A DNA stretch of 61,919 nt from Helochares maculicollis (lineage: Eukaryota; Arthropoda; Insecta; Coleoptera; Hydrophilidae), in NCBI GenBank assembly GCA_033557835.1, contig JAWQRO010000071.1:1-61919 (forward strand), read 5' to 3'. Under the pieces are notes generated by a model. It had not been told where the DNA came from. It saw nothing but the letters and a program-made list of their open reading frames with translations, and made no database searches. Positions 47,601-59,095 of the stretch are shown piece by piece (the first letter of the stretch is position 1; each line of letters opens with the position of its first letter). Made by a program: the position numbers and the translations under genes.

Positions 47601-50600
47601 TCATCACGAAAAAATTCTATGCAAAGATTTTGATGGAACTTCATTTTGAGGGCCAAAATTGAATACATTTCACTACCGGAAGTACCTAATTTACCTGCAC
47701 AGTTCTGAAAATTTGCTTGTCAACTGGTCATTAAAAGAGCCATTGAAGTGAAATTTCATACACAGCTTAAATACCATTGAAAAATAATACCTAGGAAATT
47801 TCAACACGATTGGAGCTTCTGAAGTGCTATTTTTTACATTAAAAATTTCATATTCAGTCAGCCTTGGAGCTCAGACCTGTTGAGGTAAAGTGATAAAATT
47901 TGGTCTTACAACTAAAACAGCAAAGTTGTAGATTTGCATCAAATTTTTAGAGATATAGGACCACCGGAACTACTGGTTTACCTACACAGTGTTGAAAATT
48001 TTACATATAAACTGGTTGTTAAAATTGAGTTAATGAATTGAAATTTCTAACACAGCTTAAATGCCACAAAAGATTTGTAGTGACAAAATTTCAACACGAT
48101 CAGAGAACCAGAAGTGCTAGATTTTTAATTTTGACAACCACATATTAAGTAGGCCTTGGAATAACAACACTTTGATTATTTGAGATGGAGCGATGAAATT
48201 TGGCATATGACTATTATAGCAAAATTGTAGATCTTTACCAACTTTTGGGACATATAGGACATCCCGAAGTACAGGTTTACCTACACAGTTTTGGAAATTT
48301 TACATATAAACTGGTCGTTGAAATTGAGTTATTGAATTGAAATTTCTAACACAGCTTAAATGTCACAAAAGATTAGTAGAGACAAAATTTCAACATGATT
48401 GGAGCACCAGAAATGCTAGATTTTTAATGTTGATAACCATATAGTAAGTAGGCCTTGGAGTAACGGAACTCTGATTGTTTGAGGCAGAGCAATGAAATTC
48501 GGCATATGACTATCATAGCAAAATTGTACATCTGTACCAAGTTTTGGGATATATAGGACCTTCAGGAGTACTGGTTTACCTGCACAGTTTTGGAAATTTT
48601 ACATATAAACTCGTCGTTAAAATTGAGTTATTGAATTGAAATTTCTAGTACACCTTAAATACCACAAAAGATTAGTAGAAACAAAATTTCAATTTGATCG
48701 GAGCACCAGGAGTGCTAGATTTTTAATTTTGTTAACCACATAGTAAGTAGGCCTTGGAATAACGGAACTTTCATTGTTTGAGGCAGAGCGATGAAATTCA
48801 GCATATGACTATTATAGCAAAATTGTAGATCTATACTAACTTTTGGGATATATAGGACCTTCGGAAGTATTGGTTTACCTACACAGTTCCGGCAATTTTA
48901 CATATAAACTGATCGTTAAAATCGAGTTATTGAATTGAAATTTGTAACACAGCTTAAATGCCACAAACGATTAGCAGAGACAAACTTTCAACATGATTTG
49001 AGCACCAGAAGGGCTAGATTTTTAATTTTGATAACCACATAGTAAGTAGGCCTTGGAATAACGGAACTCTGATTGTTTGAGGTAGAGCAATGAAATTCGG
49101 CATATGACTATTATAGCAAAATTGTAGATCTGCACCAACTTTTGGGACATATAAGACATCCGGAAGTACTGGTTTACCTAAACAGTTTTGGAAATTTTAC
49201 ATATAAACTGGTTGTTAAAATTAAGTTACTGAATTGAAATTTCTAACACACCTTAAATGCCACAAAAGATTAGTAGAGACAAAATTTCAACATGATCGGA
49301 GCACCAGAAGTGCTAGATTTTTAATTTTGATAACCACGTAGTAAGTAGGCCTTGGAATAACGGAACTCTGTTGTTTGAGGCAGAGCAATGAAATTCGGCA
49401 TATGGCTATTATAGCAAAATTACAGATCTGTACCAACTTTTGAGACTTATAAGACCTCCGGAAGTATTGGTTTACCTACGCAGTTTTAGAAATTTGACAT
49501 ATAAACTGGTCGTTAAAATTGAGTTATCGAGTTGAAATTTCTAATACACATTAAATGCCACAAAAGATTAGTAGAGACATAATTTCAACATGATCGGAGC
49601 ACCAGAAGTACTAAATTTTTAATTTTGATAATTTCATACTAAGTAGGCCTTGGAACAATAGCACTCAGACTGAGGTGAAACGAAATTTGGCTAGTGACTA
49701 TTATAGCAGAATTGCAGATCTGTGTTGATATTTGAAACATGTAGGAATACGGGAAGTAATTTTTTTGATTCCAAAGCCTACTTAATATAGGAGTTTATAA
49801 ATCAAAAACTAAATCATCCGGTGTTCCAATCATGTTGAATTTTTGTATTTGGTAAGTTTTTGTGGTGCTTAAGATGTGTGAGAAGTTTCACTTCTATAGC
49901 TCTGTTCCAACGAATAGTTCACTTGAAAAATTTTAAAAGCTGTGTAGGTAAACTGTTACTTCCATAAGTCGTACATGCAGCAAACGTCGAGTCACACTTC
50001 TGTTATTACAAATATTTTTTATACTGCTCTGATATGATGCTTTCACATGCGAGTGCGATACTTTTATTTTGAGACTAACGAATACTTACAATATGAGCCG
50101 CAAGGTATTCTTTAAAAAATATTTCTTGTTGCTGAGGGCTTTGCTTGCTTCTCCCGGATAGCATCAATGCGAAAGCGTTTACGGCCTCGTCCAGCATGTG
50201 AAGGTTGTTAGCTTGCCTCCCGATGGTGAAATTGACGTGATCCTCGGCTAGGTACCAACCCTTATCGACGTAAATTTGAGACGCTTGCTTGTAGCACCTC
50301 AGCGCGTGCTTCTTTTGGGCCGCCTTGGAAAATCTGTGACCTGCCAATACCATGTGAAAAGCGTATTTGCGGAACATGAGCGGCTTGGTGCATTGCAGGA
50401 AGCAATAACAAGCCTGTTCTAACAGGAGCGCCGACCGCAAGTCCGATTCCTCACTAGTCATTCGGATGAAATGATGAGCCGCTTCGCCGTAAAGACCCCT
50501 GCTCTTCATACACTCCGTGCTCAATAGAGTCGCTCTCGTTGCAAATTGAGCCAGTCTGAAATAAAAATATTTTGATCAAATCCTGGAAGAAATCGGTACG

Positions 50601-53181
50601 AATCGATGTATTTAGAAGTGAATTGAATGTATTTAACAGGGTTTGTTTGTTCGGCAAATTTAACGTACTTGCAGTTATTCAGATATGTAACTATCCCTTC
50701 CTCAAAATTATCCAAAATTTTTCTGGAAGACTCGTTACACATGAATGCGGACAATCCGGCCATCTCCAAAGTGCCTGCGTAGTAAAGCCAGGCTTGATCG
50801 GTTTGGTACTCCTTTTTTGCAGCGTAATACGATTGGTACGCCGACGCATAGTTACCGAACATAAAATAAAGATCGGCTAATCTTCGCACCTGCAGCTCCG
50901 GAGCATCTTCGGAATATCTGAAAAACTCGGGATTTAAGATTTTCGTCTCGTTTGAGTAACCTTAGAAAGTGCTTACATAAGAGTGTTTACTCCGACATTA
51001 TTTGACCCTGATTTACTGGGAGTGAACCATCTTTTAGTGGCGCTTAGTAGTGATCGACTCACCCTCTTATTCGCAACATAATCACTAAGCTGGTGAATTT
51101 CCCTCTCAATGTAGGGTAATAAGGCTTTCGTACAAAACTCGTACACGAACAGTTTTATTTGCTCTACGTCCTCCGTAGATAAGCAAGCCCCGTGAAGTAT
51201 ATTTTGACTATTGCTGCAGTTGTCACCGTCGCTGTCCAACGAATTTTCTGCCTAGAATTCAACGATTTAGAAACTGCCAAGTTGTATGTATAAAATATTC
51301 CAAATGTCTAACCGTAGAATAATTCTATTGATTAAATAGTGAAGCATTTTATTTAAAAACAACAGAAATTTGTTTTCGATTTATTATTTACTCGAGTAAA
51401 AAAAGCCTTTTATCGTATCGGCCCTGGAATTAACTAAATAAAAATGTTGTCTAAGAACCACTGAAATTGCAAACAGTTAATTTAAAAATAAACGTCTGAT
51501 CGCTGAAACAAACCGTTTAGAATGTGCCGACAAACACACGCAAGAGTGTAAAAATACTAACCACAGGATTTTCTTCCGTTTCAGGACTCAACGGATGATA
51601 ACCGAGCGAAGAATTGTCATCGCTGCTGCTCTTCTGTTCCCAGGAGGAAGTCATGGCACGTTCCACGTTCGGAGAACTATCCGGAGTCTCCTTGGTATCG
51701 TAGCTGATGGGCAGTCGAGACTGCAGAAATTGGCTCCACGGGTCCGGGAGTTGCTCGTTTGTGTTTCCCGGAGGGCGGGAATTCATCCGCAGCAGAAAGC
51801 AACTGTTTCTCCCGTACAAATTGCGCATGGCATCCAAGTGTTCCACGGCGCTCACGTGATTTCCGTTGGTGTTCTCGTGCAAAATAACGTAGTACCGCAA
51901 AATCCTGTTGTTAAACCATTTGGGTAGCTTGGTAGGGGACGTGTCTTGCATTATCGTGTTTAAGGATTGAGCCAAGTTGATCATCGTCTCTACCGGGTTA
52001 TTGTCTTTGGAAGAAACGACTAATACGCAAGCTAGAAAGTGCTTCGTAAATTCATGATCCGAAGGAAATTGTACTTGAAAGAAGGTGTCTCGCCAGGCTT
52101 CGAACCACGGTGTGCCAGACGGTATTTCCAGCTTGTACTCGCCCGCATCGAATTTCTGATATTTGGGAAACGCTGCTTCGCTGACTGACGAATTGAGATA
52201 CCTTCTGGCCAAAGCGGACGGCGGGGGCCTCGCAGATATGTCCACTAGGGTGATTTTTAAGTTACGTATTGACATTTGAACCCCCGACACATCTTTGTAA
52301 TGCACTGAAATATAAGGCTTTGTTTCAACGAATCAAGTATAAAATTGCTACGTTTATGAATCGACATGAGTATAGTTAATGAAAGATGTACGGCAAGGCA
52401 GGCTCAAAAGAAGGTGATGAAAGCCCCACTTGCTGACAAGGCCATGGTGTCAGTTTCTGCAGGAGCGCACACGATAATTTATATTATTTTTACAAAGCAA
52501 AACAATCATAGGCGAGTGTCATGCTAATTACTGCAGCGTTCGTGTCTAAAAATCCAAGAAACACGCCCTCAATTGCAGAGAAAGTCCAAACTGCTTCTTG
52601 TGCACCCTACTCGCCAGATTAAATCCCCTTGGATTATTTCTATTGTACTAATTTGATAGCGTAGCTCCGTAACTTGCCAACAATGAACAGGTAGAGTCTG
52701 CAGTTGATGCCTATCTTAACGTTTCATATAGGGGGCATAGGTGGCACCATATTGACTAAATGTAGCAACAGAAATAAGCTACGATATTAATTGCGCATTA
52801 GTAGTAATTTGAATATTACTTTGAAACGATTTTTACCGTATCGTCTAGCATTTTACAAGACTGGGTTACCACTTCTAACTTTGATTAACCGATATCTACA
52901 CCAACAAAGTAACTTCGAATTACTACAAACCTACCGTAGATAGCTAGATACCAAAAAAGAAATGATGTTAGTTGCGAGATTGCGACTCTTAATTAGAATA
53001 ACAAAAAAAACGTAGCGTGCATACCTTCAGTTCCTAGCTTGCAGAACGGCTGTATCATTTCTATAAACGATAGATTGTTTTTCTTGCATATTTCTTCGGC
53101 TACAGGGCTTGAAACGACAGCGATTTGGGGTGTAAAGCAATTTTTAATGAAATCCTGCGGTGTCTGTTTGCATTGAGCCAT
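44673..53181 (-). CDS. Trappc8: TRAPPC8 (TRAPPIII subunit, Trs85-like)
   Basis: TRAPPC8 is the metazoan Trs85-type subunit of TRAPPIII, the Rab1 guanine-nucleotide exchange complex acting in ER-Golgi traffic and autophagosome formation. Seven minus-strand exons join in phase: 53181-53025 (ATG), 52304-51562, 51251-50977, 50917-50669, 50555-50090, 47510-45652 and 44931-44673, giving 1335 residues (human about 1435). Family blocks in order are MAQCKQTPQDFIKNCFTPQI (1-20), TPWFEAWRDTFFQVQFPSDHEF, PKWFNNRILRYYVILHEN, LPDPWSQFLQ (exon 2), HGACLSTEDVEQIKLFVYEF with SRSLLSATKRWFTPSK (exon 3), TSEESDLRSALLLEQACYCF and LAEDHVNFTIGRQ (exon 5). Exon 6 has beta-rich C-terminal domains, and the end reads EPGTYDLGARLLIS. 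For exon 3 the AG 4 bp upstream of the obvious CAG is chosen because it alone keeps phase. Intron 5 (47511-50089) carries satellite sequence and intron 1 a mariner scrap. The gene looks intact. Confidence 0.95.
47560..49760 (+). repeat. ~298-bp satellite derived from the repeat-family core
   Basis: After a family-type left end (TTTTACATTCTCTTATTACTAC, 47562), a unit of about 298 bp repeats some six to seven times. The phrase GGCATATGACTATTATAGCA lies near 48203, 48501, 48800, 49099 and 49396. Each unit keeps GATCGGAGCACCAGAAGTGC and AGTAGGCCTTGGAATAAC from the core of the interspersed family, but it is only half its length. It lies in TRAPPC8 intron 5, antisense to the gene. Confidence 0.85.
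49765..49985 (-). repeat. Inverted fragment of the repeat family abutting the satellite
   Basis: This piece runs in the opposite direction to the satellite at 47560-49760. Forward landmarks are TTCCAAAGCCTACTTAATAT, CCGGTGTTCCAATCATGTTGAA and GTGTAGGTAAACTG.TACTTCC, which are reverse complements of core blocks. The two arrays meet near 49760. Confidence 0.7.
52390..52740 (+). pseudogene. Mariner-type transposase catalytic-domain remnant, in TRAPPC8 intron 1
   Basis: Two stretches of frame are legible. DKAMVSVSAGAHTIIYIIFT matches 'KVM.SVFWDA.GIIFIDYL', and ASCAPYSPD, stop, IPLDYF matches 'PPYSPDLAP.DYFLF' with the third catalytic aspartate. A weak LRNL...VDAYL-like tail follows. Stops and a frame change break it. 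The insertion is antisense to TRAPPC8. Confidence 0.75.
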
Positions 53182-53655
53182 TTTCGAGGTTTCTCGATGT
53201 CGATTCGTTTCACCTCTTAAAACCAATTAAAATCATACTAAAACACAGTTTCATCAATTTTTTAATAACTACTTGGCTAAAAAAGACATTTCAAGAATCC
53301 CGAAAATGACAGCTGTCATTACGAAGATACCCGTCAATCGGTTTGCGGCTAACTTCATTAGTGTTTCTAGCAAAGAGGGCGGCATTAAACAGTTTGGAGT
53401 CGGCATTTATCTCTGTTTTACTTGCACCGAATTGAACTGGTCTGATCGTGAGCACGTGACGTCTCACCATGGCGGCAATTTGTTTATATTTTTTTTGTAT
53501 ACAATTCAAAGGCTGCGTTCCACTAAGCGCTCACAACGATCGCGCTCACGCTCGCAACCGCGGGTTTGTCCGGTTCACTTGCTTATGAGCGTTACAATCA
53601 ACAACTTAAGTGGAATGGACTATAGACCGTTTTAACCGTGCATGTAAACATTATA
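53182..53655 (-). promoter_or_regulatory. TRAPPC8 upstream region with E-box/CRE composite
   Basis: This is the immediate 5' flank of TRAPPC8. A CACGTG E-box at 53453-53458 overlaps TGACGTC at 53457-53463, about 272 bp upstream of the ATG. On the gene strand it reads GACGTCACGTGCT, 8 of 10 positions matching the GTCACGTGAC CLEAR consensus. A CCATGGCGGC word follows at 53468-53477, resembling a YY1/Pho site. No start site or core promoter can be fixed. Confidence 0.35.
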
Positions 53656-53659
53656 ATTG

Positions 53660-54955
53660 GCGACCACGGCAACAGTTGGATATTTATTAATGCAACGCAA
53701 TGAATTAGAAAGTTCATCGAGTTCCGATGAGGAGTGCAATACAATTCGACAAAATCGCAATTGTAAAAAGCGAAAGCTTAGACCGCGTATTAATAATTAT
53801 CAGATCGTTGTTCAGATGAAGAATTTAAAAGCAATTTCAAGCAAATGATTTTCTTTTATTCAGTAATTGAGTTTGTAAAGAGACATAATTTTTCATTATT
53901 TTTTTTAGACTTTCAAAAAACATTTAACTATTTACATGGGCTAATACGGGAAGATTTAGTTCGGCGAGTTCCTGGAAGCCCTACAATTCCTTCTCAGCAA
54001 CGATTAATGATAGCTCTATGGAAAATGGCCCCAACGGATTCTTGTGAGTTATAATTTTATAAAAATAAACAACTTTCGTGTAATGTACATGCGATATGAA
54101 TCAGAATTATGTACCTAAGGTATACATTTGCCGTGAGAGCTGTACGTCAAATTTGTCACGGTTTATTTATAAGAGCCTTACAATTTATACAATGGCCTAA
54201 TGAGATTATACTCTCGAAGTGATGCGTGGGTTTCAAAGATTTAGCGGCTTTACTCAAACAACAGATACTATTGATGGAACTCGCATTCGTATAAATGTTC
54301 CAAAACAAAATCCAGCAGATTATATCGATCGAAAGGATTTCATTCCATTCAGTTACAGGTATCCAGTTTTTGATATGTTTCAGCGTAATATCAATTGTGT
54401 TTAGTAATAAGAATTTATTTACATACAGATAAAATTTCTTTGCAGATTGTATGTGATCATAAGACTCTGATATCACATTGTTATGTCGGACATCCTGGTT
54501 CTGTTCATGATCGAATAGTTGTTTGCTTATCAGAAGTTGCCGTTTACCTCAATAATGATGATGCATTCCCAGGAAACAGCCATATTTTAGGTGATGCTGC
54601 ATACGAAATACATCAGCATTTACGCACTCCTTAGCAAGATCACATTTAAGTAAAACACAAAAAAGATATAATTATCATCATTCAGTTGCTCAAGTGATTG
54701 TTGAAAGATGTATTGGTTGGTTGTAAGGACGGATGAGGAGTATATTAAATTGTCTTCCGATGACCCGGGTAGATTTAATGGCAGAATATATTGCTGCATG
54801 CTGAGTAATTCATAATATTTTACGAGAAGGTGAAATAATTGTTATCGCTATACCTGAATGTAATCGAGAAAATAATGAAAACTGTTCGCGTGACGTACGG
54901 CAAAATGCAGGAATTCTTAAAAGTACTAGAAACTGTTTATTACAAAATTTCATTC
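53660..54955 (+). pseudogene. Harbinger/HARBI1-type (DDE_4) transposase, degenerate
   Basis: Recognisable blocks are LIREDLVRRVPGSPTIPSQQ and RLMIALWKMAPTDS (53950-54050), then TDTIDGTRIRINVPKQNPAD with first acidic residue at codon 54273. Next come VCDHKTLISHCYVGHPGSVH with D at 54509-54511, ILGDAAYEIHQHLRTP, and VIVERCIGWL with the third acidic residue (E, 54703-54705). DGT, HD and ER give the DDE triad of PIF/Harbinger transposases. The three lie in different frames, and stops at 54724 and 54802 add to the damage, so the gene is dead. The tail NENCSRDVRQNAGILK is still family-like and leads straight into the P-element piece. Confidence 0.85.
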
Positions 54956-54959
54956 ATTT

Positions 54960-56204
54960 TAATTCATCAGATTGTGCACATTGGGAGCATATTCAAAACT
55001 TGGTACAATTTGAGGGAAGAAATCCTTCAAAACATGTTATCATCTAAGTTTAGAATTGCTAAATGGTATCTATGTGATCTAATCCATCGATTAAGATGAA
55101 AGTCAAGTATGCTGCGCGTCAAATTTCTCATACTGATGCATCTGCTTTAGAAATTTTCGATTTAGTAGGAGGTTTGCCACCTGAGGCGTTACAGACTACA
55201 CGGTTTGTTCATATTGTTGACACATTGTTTGATTCTTCAAATAGTTCTTCTTGTACAGTAAAACATGGGAAACAATATCAACAAGCATTGTCTGATAAGT
55301 CAGGGCATTTAGAGTATTGGGGACAGCAATTGGCTCGTTTGATAACTTGGAAAGTAATAGGTAAAGTAAATGAGGTTGATAAAACGGAAGAATTCAGTTT
55401 TATAGACGGATGGCACACCACTATTCAAGCTGGAATGCGTTTATGGTAGATGATGAGGCAAGAAGGATTGTCTTTTCTCTGTACGAGGGTCTTGAGCCAA
55501 GATCCCATTGACAATTTCATTTCACAAATTAGATAGTTAGGTATGGGCAATTGTAATCCCAGTTGTCACCAGTTTGTTGCATTTTTTAAAACTTTAATTT
55601 CTAACATGTTAACGGCACCCATATCTAGCGGCTCTAATTGTGAAGAAGACAATTCTAAGTGCCTCGATAGCTTGTTGTCTTTATTGGTGAACTTTCCAAC
55701 CTCTACGGATAACAAAACATCTGACAATATAGAAAGTGGCGTACATCTGAATTTTGATTGTGAGGTTTCTTCTGAAGAACTGTCAGACGATCAAGCGTTG
55801 GTGTACACAACGGGTTATCCTTTAAAAGATTGTCAAACAGAATGTACAACCTCCAAGAAATGTCTTTTTCTGAGCCCCAGCTACAACATGCTTTCACTCG
55901 GTTGAAAGAAAATGATGGAACATATCGTTTGACGCACATTTCTCCAAATATTCAGAAATTTGTACGTTTAATACATGACGAAATGTCTAAGTTCCTACAA
56001 GAACATGGTCATGTGCAAACAAATTTATTTGAATTGTTTAGGCAAAATTTTCTCTGTCATGGCAGATCCATTGATATTTGCTGTGAGCATGACGCACATA
56101 CATTAGATTTCATTTTGACTAAAAGTTTTTCTTTATTTGTGCATAAATTTATAAAAGAATGCCGCAATGAGTGTCATAACAAGAAAAATCATTTATTTAA
56201 ATAA
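54960..56204 (+). pseudogene. P-element/THAP9-type transposase C-terminal part, degenerate
   Basis: Blocks in order: HFNSSDCAHWEHIQNLVQFE, KMKVKYAARQISHTDASALE (55090 on), TRFVHIVDTLFDSSN, KALSDKSGHLEYW-like QALSDKSGHLEYWGQQL, ITWKVIGKV, FSFIDGWHTTIQAGMRLW, SQDPIDNFISQIR, QALVYTTGYPL, and a cysteine-containing end to 56204. These match P-element/THAP9 transposases (KALS..S.H..YW; DPLENFFG.IRQ; LVY.AGY). The THAP domain and the first half are absent. Stops at 55045-55077, 55447 and 55534 and one frameshift near 55840 break it. Long open runs suggest fairly recent decay. Confidence 0.8.
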
Positions 56205-56937
56205 TGTATATATATATAATGTTATGTTTTCCAATTTTTATGTAAAAGATTATGTTATAATAGTTGATTTTTATTATATTCTATATTTACATACATACAC
56301 ACACTGATATTTCTAATTTTTATAGTTCAAAATGTCAAAAATAATTGTATAATTTGTAATTATTTACATTTTGTGATGCAAATTCATAAGATAATGTTAA
56401 TTTAAAAGTTATTATATTTATTATTTTTATATTACCTATATTTAGTTGCCATTGTTATTTTGCATATTTTTGTAATAAATCGGTATCGCCACAATTTCTG
56501 TTTTTAATTCCTGCTCCTGCTAAAGATCGTAAAGTATGAAATAGAAGAGAATAACTTTCCCTCGTTTGAATCGCGCGCCATTTCAGTCCGTTCATCTGCC
56601 AGACGCTGTTTCCTACTTTTTCCACGTAGTTTACAGTTCTAGTATGGTTGTTCGGTGGTATGAACCTTTTGATCTCGTGAACGCAGCCAAAAAGAATCGC
56701 AAACGGGGATTTCCCATTTTCTGTAATAAACATATCCGGCATACTTGATGGTAGCATTTATACGATAAATTGAATATTCGACTTAACAAGTATGTGGTAT
56801 ACAGAAATAATTACATGAGTTGACGATGTGCTGTATGGCAACCAATAAAATAGGGATGAAAATTTTGGAGGGAAACTTGTGTTTGTACTTTGAGGTGTAA
56901 GTTCGTTCGCTGCATTAACTTTTACTCCTGCAATCAA
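56205..56937. other. Intergenic, upstream of dnk
   Basis: The first part is very AT-rich. I see no P-element terminal repeats and no gene. About 50 bp before the dnk ATG the same frame is open, but only from a TTG. Confidence 0.5.
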
Positions 56938-57650
56938 ATGGAGAGCCGAAGACCCTTCACTGTCCTGGTGGAAGGGAACATAGGCTGCGGAAAAACCACC
57001 TTCTTGGAATATTTCCGAAAATACAATAATATTTGTGTCTTATCTGAACCGGTGGACCTTTGGCAAAACTGCACAGGCAACAACTTGCTGGTAAGTTCGC
57101 CTCCTAATGATCGTAAACGATAAACAATCGACGATATTTTTAGGGTCTTATGTACAGCGACCCCAAAAAATGGGCGTTCAGCTTCCAGTCGTACGTACAA
57201 CTCACGATGGTGAAACAACACACCAAACCGACAAAGCACCTCGTCAAGTTGATGGAACGATCCATCTACAGTGCAAGATACTGTTTTGTGGAAAACATGC
57301 AAAACGAAGATATAATGCCGCAACCGTCTTTTTGCGTACTCGACGAATGGTTCAAATGGCTGATCGCGAACGTCGACCTCCAGGTTGACCTCATCGTCTA
57401 CCTCAGAACATCGCCGGAAGTCGTACATGAGCGAATGCGAATTAGAAACCGTTCCGAAGAAGCGTCGGTTCCCCTAACGTACCTACAACAGCTCCACGAT
57501 TTGCACGAGAACTGGTTGTACCACAAAACAATCTTTTCCTGCCCCGCACCTGTGATTGTCTTAGATGCCAATCTTGATAAATCCACAATTACTCAAGAAT
57601 ACGTTAAATGCGAGCAGCAAATCTTCAAAAGGAACTCTGTGAAGGTGTAA
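56938..57650 (+). CDS. dnk: Deoxynucleoside kinase (insect dNK type)
   Basis: This enzyme phosphorylates deoxynucleosides to monophosphates in the salvage pathway; insects typically have one broad-specificity member. Two exons, 56938-57090 and 57144-57650, flank a 53-nt intron (GTAAGT...TTTTTAG) and give 219 residues, against 250 in Drosophila. The P-loop is GNIGCGKT (13-20). SEPVDLW follows, with E37 as the likely catalytic base. FQSYVQ has Q66 for base binding. The ERS motif is at 89-91 in MERSIYSARYCFVENM, and YLRTSPEVVHERMRIRNRSE leads into the LID with SVPLTYLQQLHDLHENWL. The ATG at 56938 is the first in frame. No mitochondrial signal is evident, so a cytosolic or nuclear enzyme is likely. 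An AATAAA lies at 57879-57884. The shorter length is at the C-terminus, a variable tail in this family. Confidence 0.95.
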
Positions 57651-57878
57651 ACCGAAGCGTAATAACTTAATTCTGCAGCCATTTTCCATGTTTGTACAAT
57701 TGGACCAATTTTGTAATTTACTGAAATAGTTTCGCAGCTTCTGGCCGAATAAGTTAGAGAAATTTGTAATTTATTTGTATTTTGATAAGAGATAACGTTT
57801 TAGCAATTTTTCTATTTGAGACAATGGACAATTATGATAACTTAGTTTAATAGTTTGTCTAGATCTGGGATCTTTTCC

Positions 57879-57884
57879 AATAAA
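57879..57884 (+). other. dnk poly(A) signal AATAAA
   Basis: AATAAA occurs 229 nt after the dnk stop codon. It is the first canonical signal downstream of the gene and lies just before a repeat-family copy. Confidence 0.5.
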
Positions 57885-57929
57885 CATATCATAATAGGAT
57901 GTTTGCATAAAGTTCATTCCTTGCATTAC

Positions 57930-59095
57930 TATTGTAATAATAATCTATATATACGATACAAAGTACCAAAGATTAATAATAATAAAACTACTAACACTTC
58001 CGCGCTTTTAACACTAACGTCAATTTCTATATTCAATTCTTTTCCAGTACACTGGATTATTTTTAATATTTCTTTATGCAATGTAAATATTATGTTTAAA
58101 AAATACACATACTCTTACCTAGTCTGCAATATCGAATGCTTGTAAAAACCCTTTGCAAAGGCTTGAGTGAATGTGAATTCATAACGAAAGGAAGGAATTA
58201 GAATATAAATTCATAACTAAAATATAAAATTTGTTATGGTACAGCCCCACTTCCGGTTTTAAAATTTACACGAAACTATTTGCTATTGCTATATTTTTCA
58301 TGTTTAGCGTTTTTGTAAATTTTTTTATTCCAAAGCCTACTAAAATTGGAATTTTCAAAATGATAAAAATAGCACTTCCGGTGTTCCAATCGTGATGAAA
58401 ATTTGTATCTGTCAGTTTTTTGCGATGTTTAAGGTGTGTATGAAATTTCAGTCTGATAGCTTAATGTTAAAGACTACTTTACTTGAAAAAATTTCAAAAC
58501 TGTGTAGATAAATGGCTACTTCCGGTAGTCTTACATGCCTCAAAAGTTGATACAGATCTAAGTTTGTGTAATAATGGCCGTATACCAAATTTCACCGCTC
58601 CGCCTCAAAAGGTCTGACCGCTATCGTGTTCATATACACACACACAGATAACATGAAAAAATTGTCAAAATGGATTCAGGGGCACTCAAACATAAAGGTC
58701 CATCACAATTTCGCGGTCGAATTTTTTCATGATCCCATTACCTTCACGTAACTACTTTGTATAGTAAAGGGGATTGTAAAAATGAAATATTTATGACTGT
58801 AAAGTCCCACTTTCGGTTTTCAAATTTACATGGAACTATTTGTTATTGCTATATTTTCCATGTTTAGCATTTTTGTATTACATTTTCGTGACATTTTTTA
58901 TTTCAAAGCCTACTAAGATTGAAATTTTAAAAATGGCACTCCCGGCGCTCTGATCATGTTAAAACTTTGTATCTGAGAGTTTTTTCTAATAATTAAGGTA
59001 TGCACGAAATTTCAATTGGATAGCTTAATTTTAAAGACTACTTTACTTGAAAAAATTTCAAAACTATGTAGGTAAACTGGCACTTCCGGTGATGA
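57930..59095 (-). repeat. Copy of the main repeat family, 1.5 cores plus 3' module
   Basis: On the minus strand a truncated core (59095-58790) is followed by a full core (58785-58200) and a 3' module (58200-57930). The junction between cores keeps a TATAGT..AAG relic of the palindrome near 58760. In the 3' module the usual ACTAGTTAAGAG reads ACTAGGTAAGAG, a splice-donor-like word. Positions 59096-59554 hold nothing recognised except the imd poly(A) region. Confidence 0.78.

Noticed and set aside
53500..53600. GGCTGCGTTCCACTAAGCGCTC as the left terminal repeat of the Harbinger element
   Set aside because: No inverted partner was found between 54955 and 56937, so the terminus cannot be supported.
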